A stretch of 64,000 nucleotides of DNA. Origin: Bin87 sp034423575 (lineage in GTDB: Bacteria; Chloroflexota; Dehalococcoidia; Lucifugimonadales; UBA3495). The translations under genes were made by a program, and so were the position numbers. How positions within the stretch are numbered: position 1 is the first letter of the stretch; every line of letters begins with the position of its first letter. Shown piece by piece: positions 11,109 to 19,376 of this stretch. The notes below the pieces were generated by a model. The model had not been told where the DNA came from. It made no database searches and worked only from the letters and a program-made list of their open reading frames with translations. The stretch is taken from assembly GCA_034423575.1 (NCBI GenBank), contig DAOUIF010000078.1:1-64000 (forward strand), written 5' to 3'.

Positions 11109-11845
11109 AATCTGGCCGTCTCCCGAATCAGCAACGACGCGCTGCCGCCAATGATTACGAACAGAACCGCGTAGCGAAAAATGCTTAGGCTCATGCGGCG
11201 GGCCAGCCAACCGCCCAGCGTGGAGCCGATCACGACCACCGGGATCCCGATCGCCATTTCCAGCTCGACGCCCTGGGGTATCAACCCGACCGCATAGTAC
11301 AGCGCCAACCCCAACGCTCCGGCCAGCAGGAAATACACCGCAAGGGTCGCGCGCATGGTTTCCCGGGGCCAGTCCTGCTCAATGGCGTAGATGGCAGCCA
11401 CCGGGCCGCCGATGCTCAGGGTCGTAGTCAACAAGGTGGTGGTAAAACCGAAGCCGACGGCGGCCCATCGGGTGCGGGAGGCGGGAACCCGCACGTTGAA
11501 CAGGGTAAGCAAGGCGATCACCAGGATCAGGCTGACGATGGATAGTCGGAGCGCGACGGGCGCGGCGACGCTGAGCAGCAGCACCCCCAGGGGCACCGGC
11601 GGCAGGCCGGATACGATGAACAGCCAGGACTGCCGCCAGCGAAAGGCGCGCCAGGTCTGGAACAGAATCAGCACCGTGGCCACGACGATCATGGCGTTGG
11701 ACAGCACCACCACTTGGCGTGGGGCCAGTATCAGCAGCAGGATCGGCGCCATGGCCAGCGCCATACCGAAACCAACGGCGCTGAAAACGAACGATCCCAG
11801 CAGCAGCGCCGCCAGGATGACAGCGAGCTCCCAGCCGAAGGGCAT
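11102..11845 (-). CDS. TauE/SafE-family membrane exporter
   Basis: A 247-aa hydrophobic protein with about eight transmembrane helices. The N-terminal half contains GSFVFSAVGFGMALAMAP and the second half GFGFTTTLLTTTLSIGGP, the paired G-x-x-x-G-x-G/GGP repeats of the TauE/SafE (DUF81) sulfite/sulfonate exporter family. It probably exports an inorganic or organic sulfur anion; the substrate is unproven. Its ATG overlaps the stop of the upstream AcoX-like gene by one base (TGATG). Confidence 0.88.
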   Translation of the reverse strand: MPFGWELAVILAALLLGSFVFSAVGFGMALAMAPILLLILAPRQVVVLSNAMIVVATVLILFQTWRAFRWRQSWLFIVSGLPPVPLGVLLLSVAAPVALRLSIVSLILVIALLTLFNVRVPASRTRWAAVGFGFTTTLLTTTLSIGGPVAAIYAIEQDWPRETMRATLAVYFLLAGALGLALYYAVGLIPQGVELEMAIGIPVVVIGSTLGGWLARRMSLSIFRYAVLFVIIGGSASLLIRETARLI

Positions 11846-12852
11846 CAGGCCAGGTTGAACAATCCGAGTTGGGCAGCGCGGCGCAGGGTACGCTGGACCA
11901 ATACCACCGGCGGCCCGTTTCGAGCCAGCACAATTTCCGCCGAATCGTCGGGCGTCAGCGTGAGTGAACGCTCACCGTCCAGGGCGATCGTGCAATAACG
12001 GGGTTCCAGTGCGACCGGGACTCCCTCCTGGAGCAGTTCCCACGATGCAATCGAGGCCGTCTCCACAATGCCCGGCGCCACCGGCGCTATGACGGTATCT
12101 GCCGGCGGCGGATCGGCGTCGGCTCCGCCGCGTGCCAGCACGTAGCGCAGGCCGCCGACATCGCCGATGGACAGGGGATGGAGACGTCCGCCCACCGACG
12201 ACAATCCGATGCCACCGGGTTCGGCGCGGGTGAGAAAGACCTCATGAACGGTGTCCAAATCCCAGATCGCCCGGGTGGCCACATAGCGCTCCCGGGAGAT
12301 GGCCACGTCCACCAGAGCGAGGTCGCGGAACTCGCCGTTGACGTTGATTTGCAGGGTCTTGCTGACCACTGAGGTGTCGGTTGGTTCCATGCGGCCTGAG
12401 GAGATGAGGCCGGCAGCGATCCCGGCCAGCGTACCCTCCACCATCACCGGAAAGATATTGTTGGTCCCGGTGGAGATGGCAACCAGCGGGATCTGATTCG
12501 TACCCACTGCCACGGCCCGGTTAGTGCCGTCCCCGCCCAGCGTGATCAGGCAGCCCACGTTCATTGACGCCATCATGGCGGCGGCCCGGGTGGTGTCTCC
12601 CTCGGTATAGAGAGGAGACATGGGCAGCATTTCCAGCGGCAGGGAGATATTGGAATCGTCAGCGGCCCGGCGACACAGATTGCCGCTGTCGGGCATCGCC
12701 ACTACCCGTGTCACATCAGTGGATTGCAGGCCGATGAGGACACGTCGGACCGTGTTCACCTTTTCCCAATCGGGCACCACCCGGCCCTGGGCCACCAGGC
12801 GGCGGATGTCCTTACTGGCGGCGGGATTGGCGATGATTCCGACAGTGGTCAT
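11845..12852 (-). CDS. AcoX / ATP-NAD kinase-like protein
   Basis: A 335-aa protein from ATG 12852 (MTTVGIIANPAASKDIRRLVA). IIANPAASKD followed by LITLGGDGTNRAVA matches the nucleotide-binding GGDG(T) core of the NAD-kinase/diacylglycerol-kinase fold as found in AcoX proteins near acetoin dehydrogenase genes. The ATPIST-like IPLVAISTGTNNIFP segment also fits. An upstream in-frame ATG at 12909 would add 19 low-complexity residues and has no better ribosome-binding site. No acetoin dehydrogenase genes are nearby; the partner gene here is the TauE/SafE exporter. Confidence 0.75.
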   Translation of the reverse strand: MTTVGIIANPAASKDIRRLVAQGRVVPDWEKVNTVRRVLIGLQSTDVTRVVAMPDSGNLCRRAADDSNISLPLEMLPMSPLYTEGDTTRAAAMMASMNVGCLITLGGDGTNRAVAVGTNQIPLVAISTGTNNIFPVMVEGTLAGIAAGLISSGRMEPTDTSVVSKTLQINVNGEFRDLALVDVAISRERYVATRAIWDLDTVHEVFLTRAEPGGIGLSSVGGRLHPLSIGDVGGLRYVLARGGADADPPPADTVIAPVAPGIVETASIASWELLQEGVPVALEPRYCTIALDGERSLTLTPDDSAEIVLARNGPPVVLVQRTLRRAAQLGLFNLA

Positions 12853-13062
12853 GGTGGCGGAGGCCGGCGGATTGGCGAGGGTTGGTGACGACGGCACACT
12901 ATACACCATGGGGGTTTGCGGGCCACGCCTGGATCGCAACGCGCGGTTCCGCAATGCGTTGCAAATGGAGCCGGCGAACGGTAGCGGTAAAGGCGGTGTG
13001 GTAATGTTGCCGACCAATGAGGTGATCGAGTAATCCCGGACTATTGCGGCAAGGATGGTAGA

Positions 13063-13473
13063 ATGCGGGACAACGAAATCAACCGACCAACGTGGCGCTT
13101 CTTTGACGGTTCAGTATCAATCAGTGTCAGCATGTTGCTTGCGGTTCTGCTGTCCGGTTGCCAGCGGTGTCAAAGCGCTCCGTTGCTGGAATACTTGGGT
13201 ATACTGACCAACAAAGATGACGGGGTGATAATCGTAGCCACGCTTCTGTTGTTTCCGACATCATTGGCGCTTTACGGAGTATTGATAATGTTTTTCGCCG
13301 CCAAAGAATTCGTAGAGAAAAGGGCCGCAAATCGAGGCCGTGAGGAAGGCCGCGAGGAAGGCCGCGAGGAGGGTCGCCTTGCGGAGCGACAGCGCATTAG
13401 ACGCGCGTTGGAAGCGCGAGGGGTGACCGTCACCCCGGAACTGGCCGGCATTCTTGCCGGCGAATCGGAGTAG
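13063..13473 (+). CDS. Small membrane protein with charged GREE-repeat tail
   Basis: A 136-aa protein of unknown function. A hydrophobic stretch ending in a lipobox-like LLSGC lies at about residues 20-33. A second long hydrophobic helix (VIIVATLLLFPTSLALYGVLIMFF) lies at about 55-80. A strongly charged tail follows in which GREE is repeated three times, then GRLAERQRIRRALEARG, probably a helical cytoplasmic extension. It ends 35 bases before the TTG/GGAG region of the amidase. Confidence 0.6.
   Translation: MRDNEINRPTWRFFDGSVSISVSMLLAVLLSGCQRCQSAPLLEYLGILTNKDDGVIIVATLLLFPTSLALYGVLIMFFAAKEFVEKRAANRGREEGREEGREEGRLAERQRIRRALEARGVTVTPELAGILAGESE
13336..13371 (+). repeat. Three tandem 12-bp repeats inside the small membrane protein gene
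   Basis: Unit GGCCGYGAGGAR is repeated three times without gaps. It encodes the GREE tetrapeptides. Being a multiple of three, gain or loss of units would keep the frame. Confidence 0.85.
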
Positions 13474-13520
13474 CCGGGTCGGGGCGGCAACGCCAGTCCA
13501 TTCAGCCTTTGGAGCATGTC

Positions 13521-14939
13521 ATGGATTCCACTCTCGCTTTCACTCCCGCCACGGAAGTGCGGCGTATGATCGCCGCCAAGGAGGTATCCGCGGTCGAGCT
13601 CGCTGAGTTCTTCTTCCGGCGGATCGAAGAGCTGAACCCCAAATTGAGCGCTTACCTGACCGTGTGTCCCGATCAGGCTTTGGCGGATGCCAGGGCTGCT
13701 GACGAAGCGGTGCAACGGGGTGATGAGTTGGGACCGCTGCATGGTGTACCCATTTCGGTGAAAGACCTTGAGCTGACCCAAGGAGTCCGGACCACCATGG
13801 GTTCCGCAATATTCCGGGACCGAGTGCCGGAGATCGACTCGATCGTAGTGGAACGGGTCAAGGCCGCCGGCGGGATCATCCTGGGCAAGACGAATACGCC
13901 CGAATTCGGCCAATCGGGAACCACCGAGAACCTGGTAAGTGAACCGTGCCGCAACCCCTGGAATACGGACTACACCCCCGGGGGCAGCAGCGGGGGCGCG
14001 GCGGCAGCGCTGATTGCCGGTCTGTGCACCCTGGCCACCGGCAGCGACGGAGGCGGCAGCATCCGCATTCCTTCCAGCTTCAGCGGGGTCACCGGGATCA
14101 AGCCGTCGCACGGTCGGGTGCCCCGGTACGGGGGTTACGGCGGTCCGGCCGTCAACCATTTTTCGCAAAGTGGACCCATGAGCAGGAACGTCGGGGACAC
14201 TGCCATGCTGTTGCAGGTGCTGGCCGGTCCGGACTCGCGGGACCCCAACACGATGACCGACACGCCCCCGGATTACATGGCAGATCTGGAGGGCGGCGTC
14301 GAAGGTTGGCGCGTGGCGTGGAGCGACGACCTGGGTTACGCCGCGGTGGATCCCGAAGTGGTCCAGATCACGCGCGGAGCCGCACAGGTTTTCCAGGAAT
14401 TGGGCGCCATCGTCGAGGAGGCCGCGCCAGAAATCGAGGGCGATCCGTTCCCAGCGTTTTCCACCGTTTTCGGGACCGCGTCATACACATCCTACGCCGA
14501 TCTCTATCCCGAGAGGCGGGATGAACTGACCCACTATGTGCAGAACACCTACGACGCTGCATCTCGACACACAGCCGCAGACCTGTCGAGGGCGTTGGCA
14601 TATGTGGACCGCCACAAGCGTCGTTTCGCGGACTTCTTCAACACCTACGACCTGCTGCTCACGCCGGCAATGGCGGTGACCGCGTTTCCGATAGGACAGC
14701 ATCCGATGAGCATCGGAGGTCGATCCGTGGACCCATGGTGGGGCTACCTGCCGTTCACTTTCCCCATCAACATGAGCGGGCAAACCGCCTCCAGCGTGCC
14801 ATGTGGGTTCTCGGCGGCGGGTCTGCCGGTGGGTCTGCACATCGTCGGGCCAGCCGGAGCGGAAGCACGGGTACTGCGCGCCATGGCGGCCTTCGAAGAG
14901 GCGCGTCCGTGGGCGCACCACCGCCCCGCGGTTTGCTAG
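13521..14939 (+). CDS. Amidase (amidase-signature family)
   Basis: A 472-aa amidase-signature hydrolase. The Ser-Ser-Lys triad is visible: ISVKDLELTQG carries the Lys, GGSSGGAAAALIAG the cis-Ser, and GSDGGGSIRIPSSFSG the nucleophile. SHGRVPRYG and the C-terminal GLPVGLHIVGP complete the signature. It hydrolyses an amide (substrate unknown). It lacks GatB/GatC neighbours, so I do not call it GatA. ATG 13521 is preferred over an upstream TTG at 13509 because GGAG sits 6 bases before it. Confidence 0.92.
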   Translation: MDSTLAFTPATEVRRMIAAKEVSAVELAEFFFRRIEELNPKLSAYLTVCPDQALADARAADEAVQRGDELGPLHGVPISVKDLELTQGVRTTMGSAIFRDRVPEIDSIVVERVKAAGGIILGKTNTPEFGQSGTTENLVSEPCRNPWNTDYTPGGSSGGAAAALIAGLCTLATGSDGGGSIRIPSSFSGVTGIKPSHGRVPRYGGYGGPAVNHFSQSGPMSRNVGDTAMLLQVLAGPDSRDPNTMTDTPPDYMADLEGGVEGWRVAWSDDLGYAAVDPEVVQITRGAAQVFQELGAIVEEAAPEIEGDPFPAFSTVFGTASYTSYADLYPERRDELTHYVQNTYDAASRHTAADLSRALAYVDRHKRRFADFFNTYDLLLTPAMAVTAFPIGQHPMSIGGRSVDPWWGYLPFTFPINMSGQTASSVPCGFSAAGLPVGLHIVGPAGAEARVLRAMAAFEEARPWAHHRPAVC

Positions 14940-15078
14940 AGGGCGGTCCACGGCAGCCCGCGACGACCGCCGTCGTCGAGGAATCGCAGCTGCCTTGATC
15001 CGGTTCCCGACGGTGCTGCTGGCGCGCGAACGCGTTGCCCACAAATCTGGGCAGCGCTAGCAAATCGTAGACCGGTAC

Positions 15079-17706
15079 ATGGTTTTCAGCGCATTTGAGA
15101 TGGCGCGGTCGCGTGTCGACGCACTGCGACTCAAAGCCCGTCTGCCTGAGGTTCGCTTCGGCCCCGTCGAGTGGGTCTTTTTGCTGGTCGCGCTCGTGTC
15201 AGCCGCCATGCGGTTGTGGGAGCTTGACGGGCGGACGATGCACTACGACGAGGCCATCCACCTGCACTTCTCGTGGAAGCTTGCCCGGGGTGTCGAGTAC
15301 ATTCATTCGCCTTGGATGCACGGGCCCTTTCAGATCGAGCTGGTGGCGGTCGTCCTGAAATATCTGGGAGACACGGATTTCCTGGCCCGATTGCCCTACG
15401 CTCTCTTCGGGGTGAGCCTGACGGTCTTGCCCTACTTCATGCGCCGGCTCATTGGCGACAAGGGCGCGGTCTGCGCGGCGGTTGTCCTGGCGTTTTCCCC
15501 ATCGCTGCTGTACTTCAGCCGGTTCGGCCGCAACGACATCCTGATGGCGGTGTGGGCCGTGCTGTTGTTGATCATGCTCTGGCAGTACGGGATCAACAGC
15601 CGCCGCCGCTACCTGTTCGGTGCCGCCGCGGTGACCGCGCTAATGTTGGCGACCAAGGAGACGGCCTACTTCGTCATCCTGTTCATGGGACTGGCAGCGT
15701 TGGCGTTAGGTTGGCGGGAGTTCTGGGAGTTCATCAAGACACGGCGCGGACTGGCGGGAATGAGGGGGGCGGCCGGGTTTTTCATCCTGGTGGCGACGTT
15801 GACGCTGCCCCAGGCGGCCGCGTTGATCGCGCTGGTTCAATCACCATTCGGTCTGACCATCGCGTCCCGCGACACGGGATCCACCGGGGACACGGGAGCG
15901 CCGGTATGGGAGGCGCCCTTCGTCACGTTGCCGGTGTGGGCAGCGCCCGTGTGGCTGCACGTAATGGCGGCGGGCGTTCTGGTCGGCTTTGGATTGGCGC
16001 TGGCGATGTGGCTATGGCGTATCAGGGGCCCGATCGACCTCTTGTCAGTCGCCGTGGCGATACTGGCTACCGTTGCCGCGGTGTCGGTGGTGGTGGTCGG
16101 ACCCATGCAAAACCTGCTCGCGGCGTTGGGGGAGACGGGAGGCGGATCCGCCGCCGCCTTTGCGGACTGTGGCGTAGGCGCGGTGATCTTGCTGCTGGGC
16201 ATTGTGGCCCTGAGACTGAATCTCGCATCGACTGTCGGATGGCGGGGCGTCATGCTGTTGTTGGGGCCCGCCATCCTGCTGACATGGGCCTGGCTGACAC
16301 TTCTGTGGGGTGGCGCCGATTTCATCAGCCAGATGCTGCCCGCAACTGTCCCTGCCGAAGATCTGGCCGCAGGTCGCCTTGCGGTGAACTACCTGGTCCC
16401 GGTGCTGGCGCTGTTGATTTTGCTGGTAGTGGGCGGTACGGTCGGCATCGCCTGGGGAGGAGGGCTCTGGTTGGGGTGCGCGGTGGTCTTCTATGCGATT
16501 TGGACGATGCTCTACACCACCGTGTTCACCAACTGGGCCGGCGTCTTCACGGGGTCATGGCAGAGCTTGGGTTACTGGCTGATGCAGCAGGACGTCGCCC
16601 GCGGCAACCAGCCCTGGTACTACTACTTCGTTGGGCTGACCGTGTACGAACTGGTGGCCTTTGCTTTCGGCGCGGTCGGCGTCGTATGGCTGGTCAGGAA
16701 TCGGGCCACCTATGGTGGGATGGGCATTGTGCTGGCGGCGTGGGTGATCGCGACTTTGGCGTTGTACACCATTGCGGCCGAAAAAATGCCCTGGCTCCTG
16801 GTCAACATAACCGTACCCCTGGCGTTGGTGGCGGGGATGTTCCTGGGGCATCTTATGGATGTGATCAACTGGGGGGCGCCGAGTCGCAGAGTGGCAATGA
16901 CGCTGGTGCTCGGTCCCATGTGGTTGGGGATTGCGGTGTGGGTCGCTTGGCTGGCGGCACGAGGGAACGTCGACACTCTTCCCGTCTGGATGACGGCGCT
17001 GATCCTGCTGCCCCTGGCGGTCGCGATCGCCTGCCTGATTCGTCGCCATCGCCAGGCAGCAAAGGCGACGGTGGTGGGGATAGCGGCCTTGCTCCTGGTC
17101 TTTGACGCAGTGGGCGCGGTCAGAGCGGCTTACACCTACGATGATTCCAACGTCGAGATATTGGCCTATGCTCAGGGTTCTGCAGACCTGGAACACACCT
17201 ACGCCGAGCTGCGCGAGACCGCCTTGGGCGAAGGCGCGGCCGATGCGTCGGTCAAGGTCGATTACGACATGTGGTATCCCTTCCAGTGGTACGTGCGGCA
17301 CGAGACGGAAGCGGGTAGCCTGCAGTTTGACCGTTTCTGCGCCGCCACCAGCGACGAAGACGAAGAGAAGCAGAGCGAGAAGAGAGACTGCCGTCCGGTG
17401 GGCGAAGACACCGGTCCCCAAATCTATCTGGCCGAGCATGGCCACGCGGTGGAGGAAGAGGACGCGCCGGAGTACCGCAAAGAAGGGCCCATGCGGAATC
17501 TGCTATGGTATCCTGAAACTTACCGTCGGCCCGGAGAGTCGCGAACCAGCACCGGATTATGGAAGCAAATGAAAGCCGACGTGTCCTTTTTCCGAAACGT
17601 GGGTTCCAACCCGGACAAACTGCGACAGGCGCTGGAATACATCCTCGCGCGACGCCAGGACAGTGATTGGTATTCCGCGAGCTATTACCAGTACGCCAAG
17701 GAATAG
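15079..17706 (+). CDS. Agl23-like polytopic membrane glycosyltransferase (TIGR03663 / GT39-like)
   Basis: An 875-aa protein with many hydrophobic helices. After the first helix comes ELDGRTMHYDEAIHLHFSW, then GVEYIHSPWMHGPFQ and FLARLPYALFGV. This is the acidic-loop pattern of Dol-P-sugar-type (GT-C, PMT-like) transferases, specifically the flippase-activity-associated Agl23-type family. The C-terminal ~200 residues form a soluble domain rich in D/E/R. Members are found with surface glycosylation and flippase genes. The neighbours (a flippase-like protein and an FAD oxidoreductase) support work on a lipid-linked sugar at the membrane. It is the first gene of a tight operon to 20705. Confidence 0.82.
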   Translation: MVFSAFEMARSRVDALRLKARLPEVRFGPVEWVFLLVALVSAAMRLWELDGRTMHYDEAIHLHFSWKLARGVEYIHSPWMHGPFQIELVAVVLKYLGDTDFLARLPYALFGVSLTVLPYFMRRLIGDKGAVCAAVVLAFSPSLLYFSRFGRNDILMAVWAVLLLIMLWQYGINSRRRYLFGAAAVTALMLATKETAYFVILFMGLAALALGWREFWEFIKTRRGLAGMRGAAGFFILVATLTLPQAAALIALVQSPFGLTIASRDTGSTGDTGAPVWEAPFVTLPVWAAPVWLHVMAAGVLVGFGLALAMWLWRIRGPIDLLSVAVAILATVAAVSVVVVGPMQNLLAALGETGGGSAAAFADCGVGAVILLLGIVALRLNLASTVGWRGVMLLLGPAILLTWAWLTLLWGGADFISQMLPATVPAEDLAAGRLAVNYLVPVLALLILLVVGGTVGIAWGGGLWLGCAVVFYAIWTMLYTTVFTNWAGVFTGSWQSLGYWLMQQDVARGNQPWYYYFVGLTVYELVAFAFGAVGVVWLVRNRATYGGMGIVLAAWVIATLALYTIAAEKMPWLLVNITVPLALVAGMFLGHLMDVINWGAPSRRVAMTLVLGPMWLGIAVWVAWLAARGNVDTLPVWMTALILLPLAVAIACLIRRHRQAAKATVVGIAALLLVFDAVGAVRAAYTYDDSNVEILAYAQGSADLEHTYAELRETALGEGAADASVKVDYDMWYPFQWYVRHETEAGSLQFDRFCAATSDEDEEKQSEKRDCRPVGEDTGPQIYLAEHGHAVEEEDAPEYRKEGPMRNLLWYPETYRRPGESRTSTGLWKQMKADVSFFRNVGSNPDKLRQALEYILARRQDSDWYSASYYQYAKE

Positions 17707-17730
17707 AACCTTGATGACAGAGGCCGACAC

Positions 17731-18240
17731 ATGACTACGGCGCCAGCATTGCCGGAACCGGGAGCGGCCACAGTGGAAGACCGTGTGCAGATCAGCCGGC
17801 GGTTGATCCTGCAGGCTCCCGGGGAACTTGCACGGGGAGACCGTCTTCAAGCCACCGAAAAAATTTGGGGCGCCTTGGCACAGATGCTCAAGGCCCACGG
17901 GCAGCAGCGAGGTTGGATGAATCTCGGAGGGCATCGCACCGTAGGCCACATCGCCAGGCAATTGCACCTTGAATACGACGAAATCGATGTTGTCAGTGCA
18001 TACATGGCAGCTGACAACGGTCATCGGAATTTTTACGACAATGAGATGAGCCCTCCGGAGATCGCAGACATCATAACGGTCGTAGCGAACGTGCTGCCGG
18101 AGCTGGAAAACGCGTTGGGTGCACTGCCGCGGCCTTTCACCATTCGCGACGGTGATCTTTGGCGTGTGCGAACGCTTACCGGTAAGCAGGACCTGCAGGT
18201 TGGCGATGCGTCCCCGACGGGCTTCTCAAACACACACTAA
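17731..18240 (+). CDS. PaREP1-like (HEPN-type helical) protein
   Basis: A 169-aa protein whose core (about residues 30-130) carries the PaREP1 pattern: LARGDRLQATEKIWGA, a conserved His in GGHRTVGHIAR, EYDEIDVV, and GHRNFYDNEM. The C-terminal ~30 residues are polar and probably disordered. It is homologous to the protein at 3966-4346. It lies 24 bases after the Agl23-like gene and 11 before the flippase-like gene, so it is co-transcribed with membrane glycosylation genes. Its function is unknown. Confidence 0.75.
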   Translation: MTTAPALPEPGAATVEDRVQISRRLILQAPGELARGDRLQATEKIWGALAQMLKAHGQQRGWMNLGGHRTVGHIARQLHLEYDEIDVVSAYMAADNGHRNFYDNEMSPPEIADIITVVANVLPELENALGALPRPFTIRDGDLWRVRTLTGKQDLQVGDASPTGFSNTH

Positions 18241-18251
18241 CCGCCTCTGCA

Positions 18252-19373
18252 GTGGGATATTTTTTCGGCAATTGGCGGTTCTGGGCGGGCGTGCTGGTCA
18301 GCGTGGTAGCGCTGGGCCTGTTGGTGTTGCTGGTAGACCGGAAGGAATTGGCCCACGCCCTTTTGACGGCGAACTACTGGTACCTGGCGCCGGCCATCGT
18401 GCTGTACTTTGTCGGGCAATGGTTCCGGGCGCTTCGGTGGCAATACCTGCTGGCGCCTGTGGCCCGCATATCGGCCCGTCGTTTGTATCCGGTGATCATC
18501 ATCGGATATATGGCTAACAACGTCCTGCCGGCTCGTCTCGGTGAGTTGGTGCGCGCGGTTTACCTGTCGCAGCGCGAGAAGGAAGTTAGCGTACCAGCGT
18601 CAATCGCCACGCTGAGCGTCGAGCGGCTTTACGACGGACTGACCCTGTTGGCGATGGGGGCAGTGGCGGCGCCCATCCTGTTGGCCGCGGGTCTGTTCAG
18701 CGATGCGAGTCTCGCGTACCAATCCACGGCCGTGATCTTGATGATCGGGGTGATCTGCAGCTTCGCGGTGGCTTTGGTCGCGCTGACTGCCCTGGCGACC
18801 AGCCGCCGGGCCGTTGACTGGCTGATAGCAGTCACCGCAATCTTGCCGGCAAGGTTCCGCTCCACGGCGGCAGAGGTGATCCACGGTTTCGTCGAGGGCC
18901 TGGCTGCGCTCAATTCGCCTCGAAAGCATGCCATCCTGTTCGCGGGTTCGCTGCCCGTATGGCTGGCGGAGGCCGGCGTCTACCTGATCGTGGCTTACTC
19001 GTTCAACCTGGAAGCCTGGTTCGATTCGTTCTGGCTGTTGGCAGCCGCCGTACTGCTGGTCACCGTTACTTCCAACCTGATCACGGCGGTACCGGCTTCG
19101 ATAGGCGGTATCGGGCCGTTTGAGGTCGTAGCGCAGCAAACGCTGGTGGCGTTGGGGATTGGCGCGGCTGCGGCTGCGGCCTACACGGTGGCGGTGCACC
19201 TCGTCGCGCTGTGGTTGCCGGTCAATATCGCGGGTGTCTTGTTGCTGCTGTGGTACAACGTTTCGCTGCGACGCCTGACCGCGTTACCGGAAGCCGACGC
19301 CGAGCCCGAACCGAGTGACGCGGTAACCTCGGTGGCCGGGCAGCCTCGAGCCGGCACTGCGCAGGATGGCTAG
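18252..19373 (+). CDS. Flippase-like membrane protein (lysylphosphatidylglycerol synthase TM / UPF0104 family)
   Basis: A 373-aa protein with about 8-9 transmembrane helices. Markers are FVGQWFRALRWQYLL, YMANNVLPARLGELVRAVYL and the late PASIGGIGPFEVVAQQTL, which together identify the LPG-synthase transmembrane/flippase-like (AglD/YbhN/UPF0104) family. It starts at GTG 18252. No catalytic C-terminal synthase domain is present, so it is likely a lipid or lipid-sugar translocation protein. It overlaps neither neighbour but lies 3 bases from the FAD oxidoreductase. Confidence 0.88.
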   Translation: MGYFFGNWRFWAGVLVSVVALGLLVLLVDRKELAHALLTANYWYLAPAIVLYFVGQWFRALRWQYLLAPVARISARRLYPVIIIGYMANNVLPARLGELVRAVYLSQREKEVSVPASIATLSVERLYDGLTLLAMGAVAAPILLAAGLFSDASLAYQSTAVILMIGVICSFAVALVALTALATSRRAVDWLIAVTAILPARFRSTAAEVIHGFVEGLAALNSPRKHAILFAGSLPVWLAEAGVYLIVAYSFNLEAWFDSFWLLAAAVLLVTVTSNLITAVPASIGGIGPFEVVAQQTLVALGIGAAAAAAYTVAVHLVALWLPVNIAGVLLLLWYNVSLRRLTALPEADAEPEPSDAVTSVAGQPRAGTAQDG

Positions 19374-19376
19374 TTA

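Noticed and set aside
13521..14939. Assignment as GatA of the Glu-tRNA(Gln) amidotransferase
   Set aside because: No gatB or gatC nearby, and the C-terminal half looks like a general amidase.
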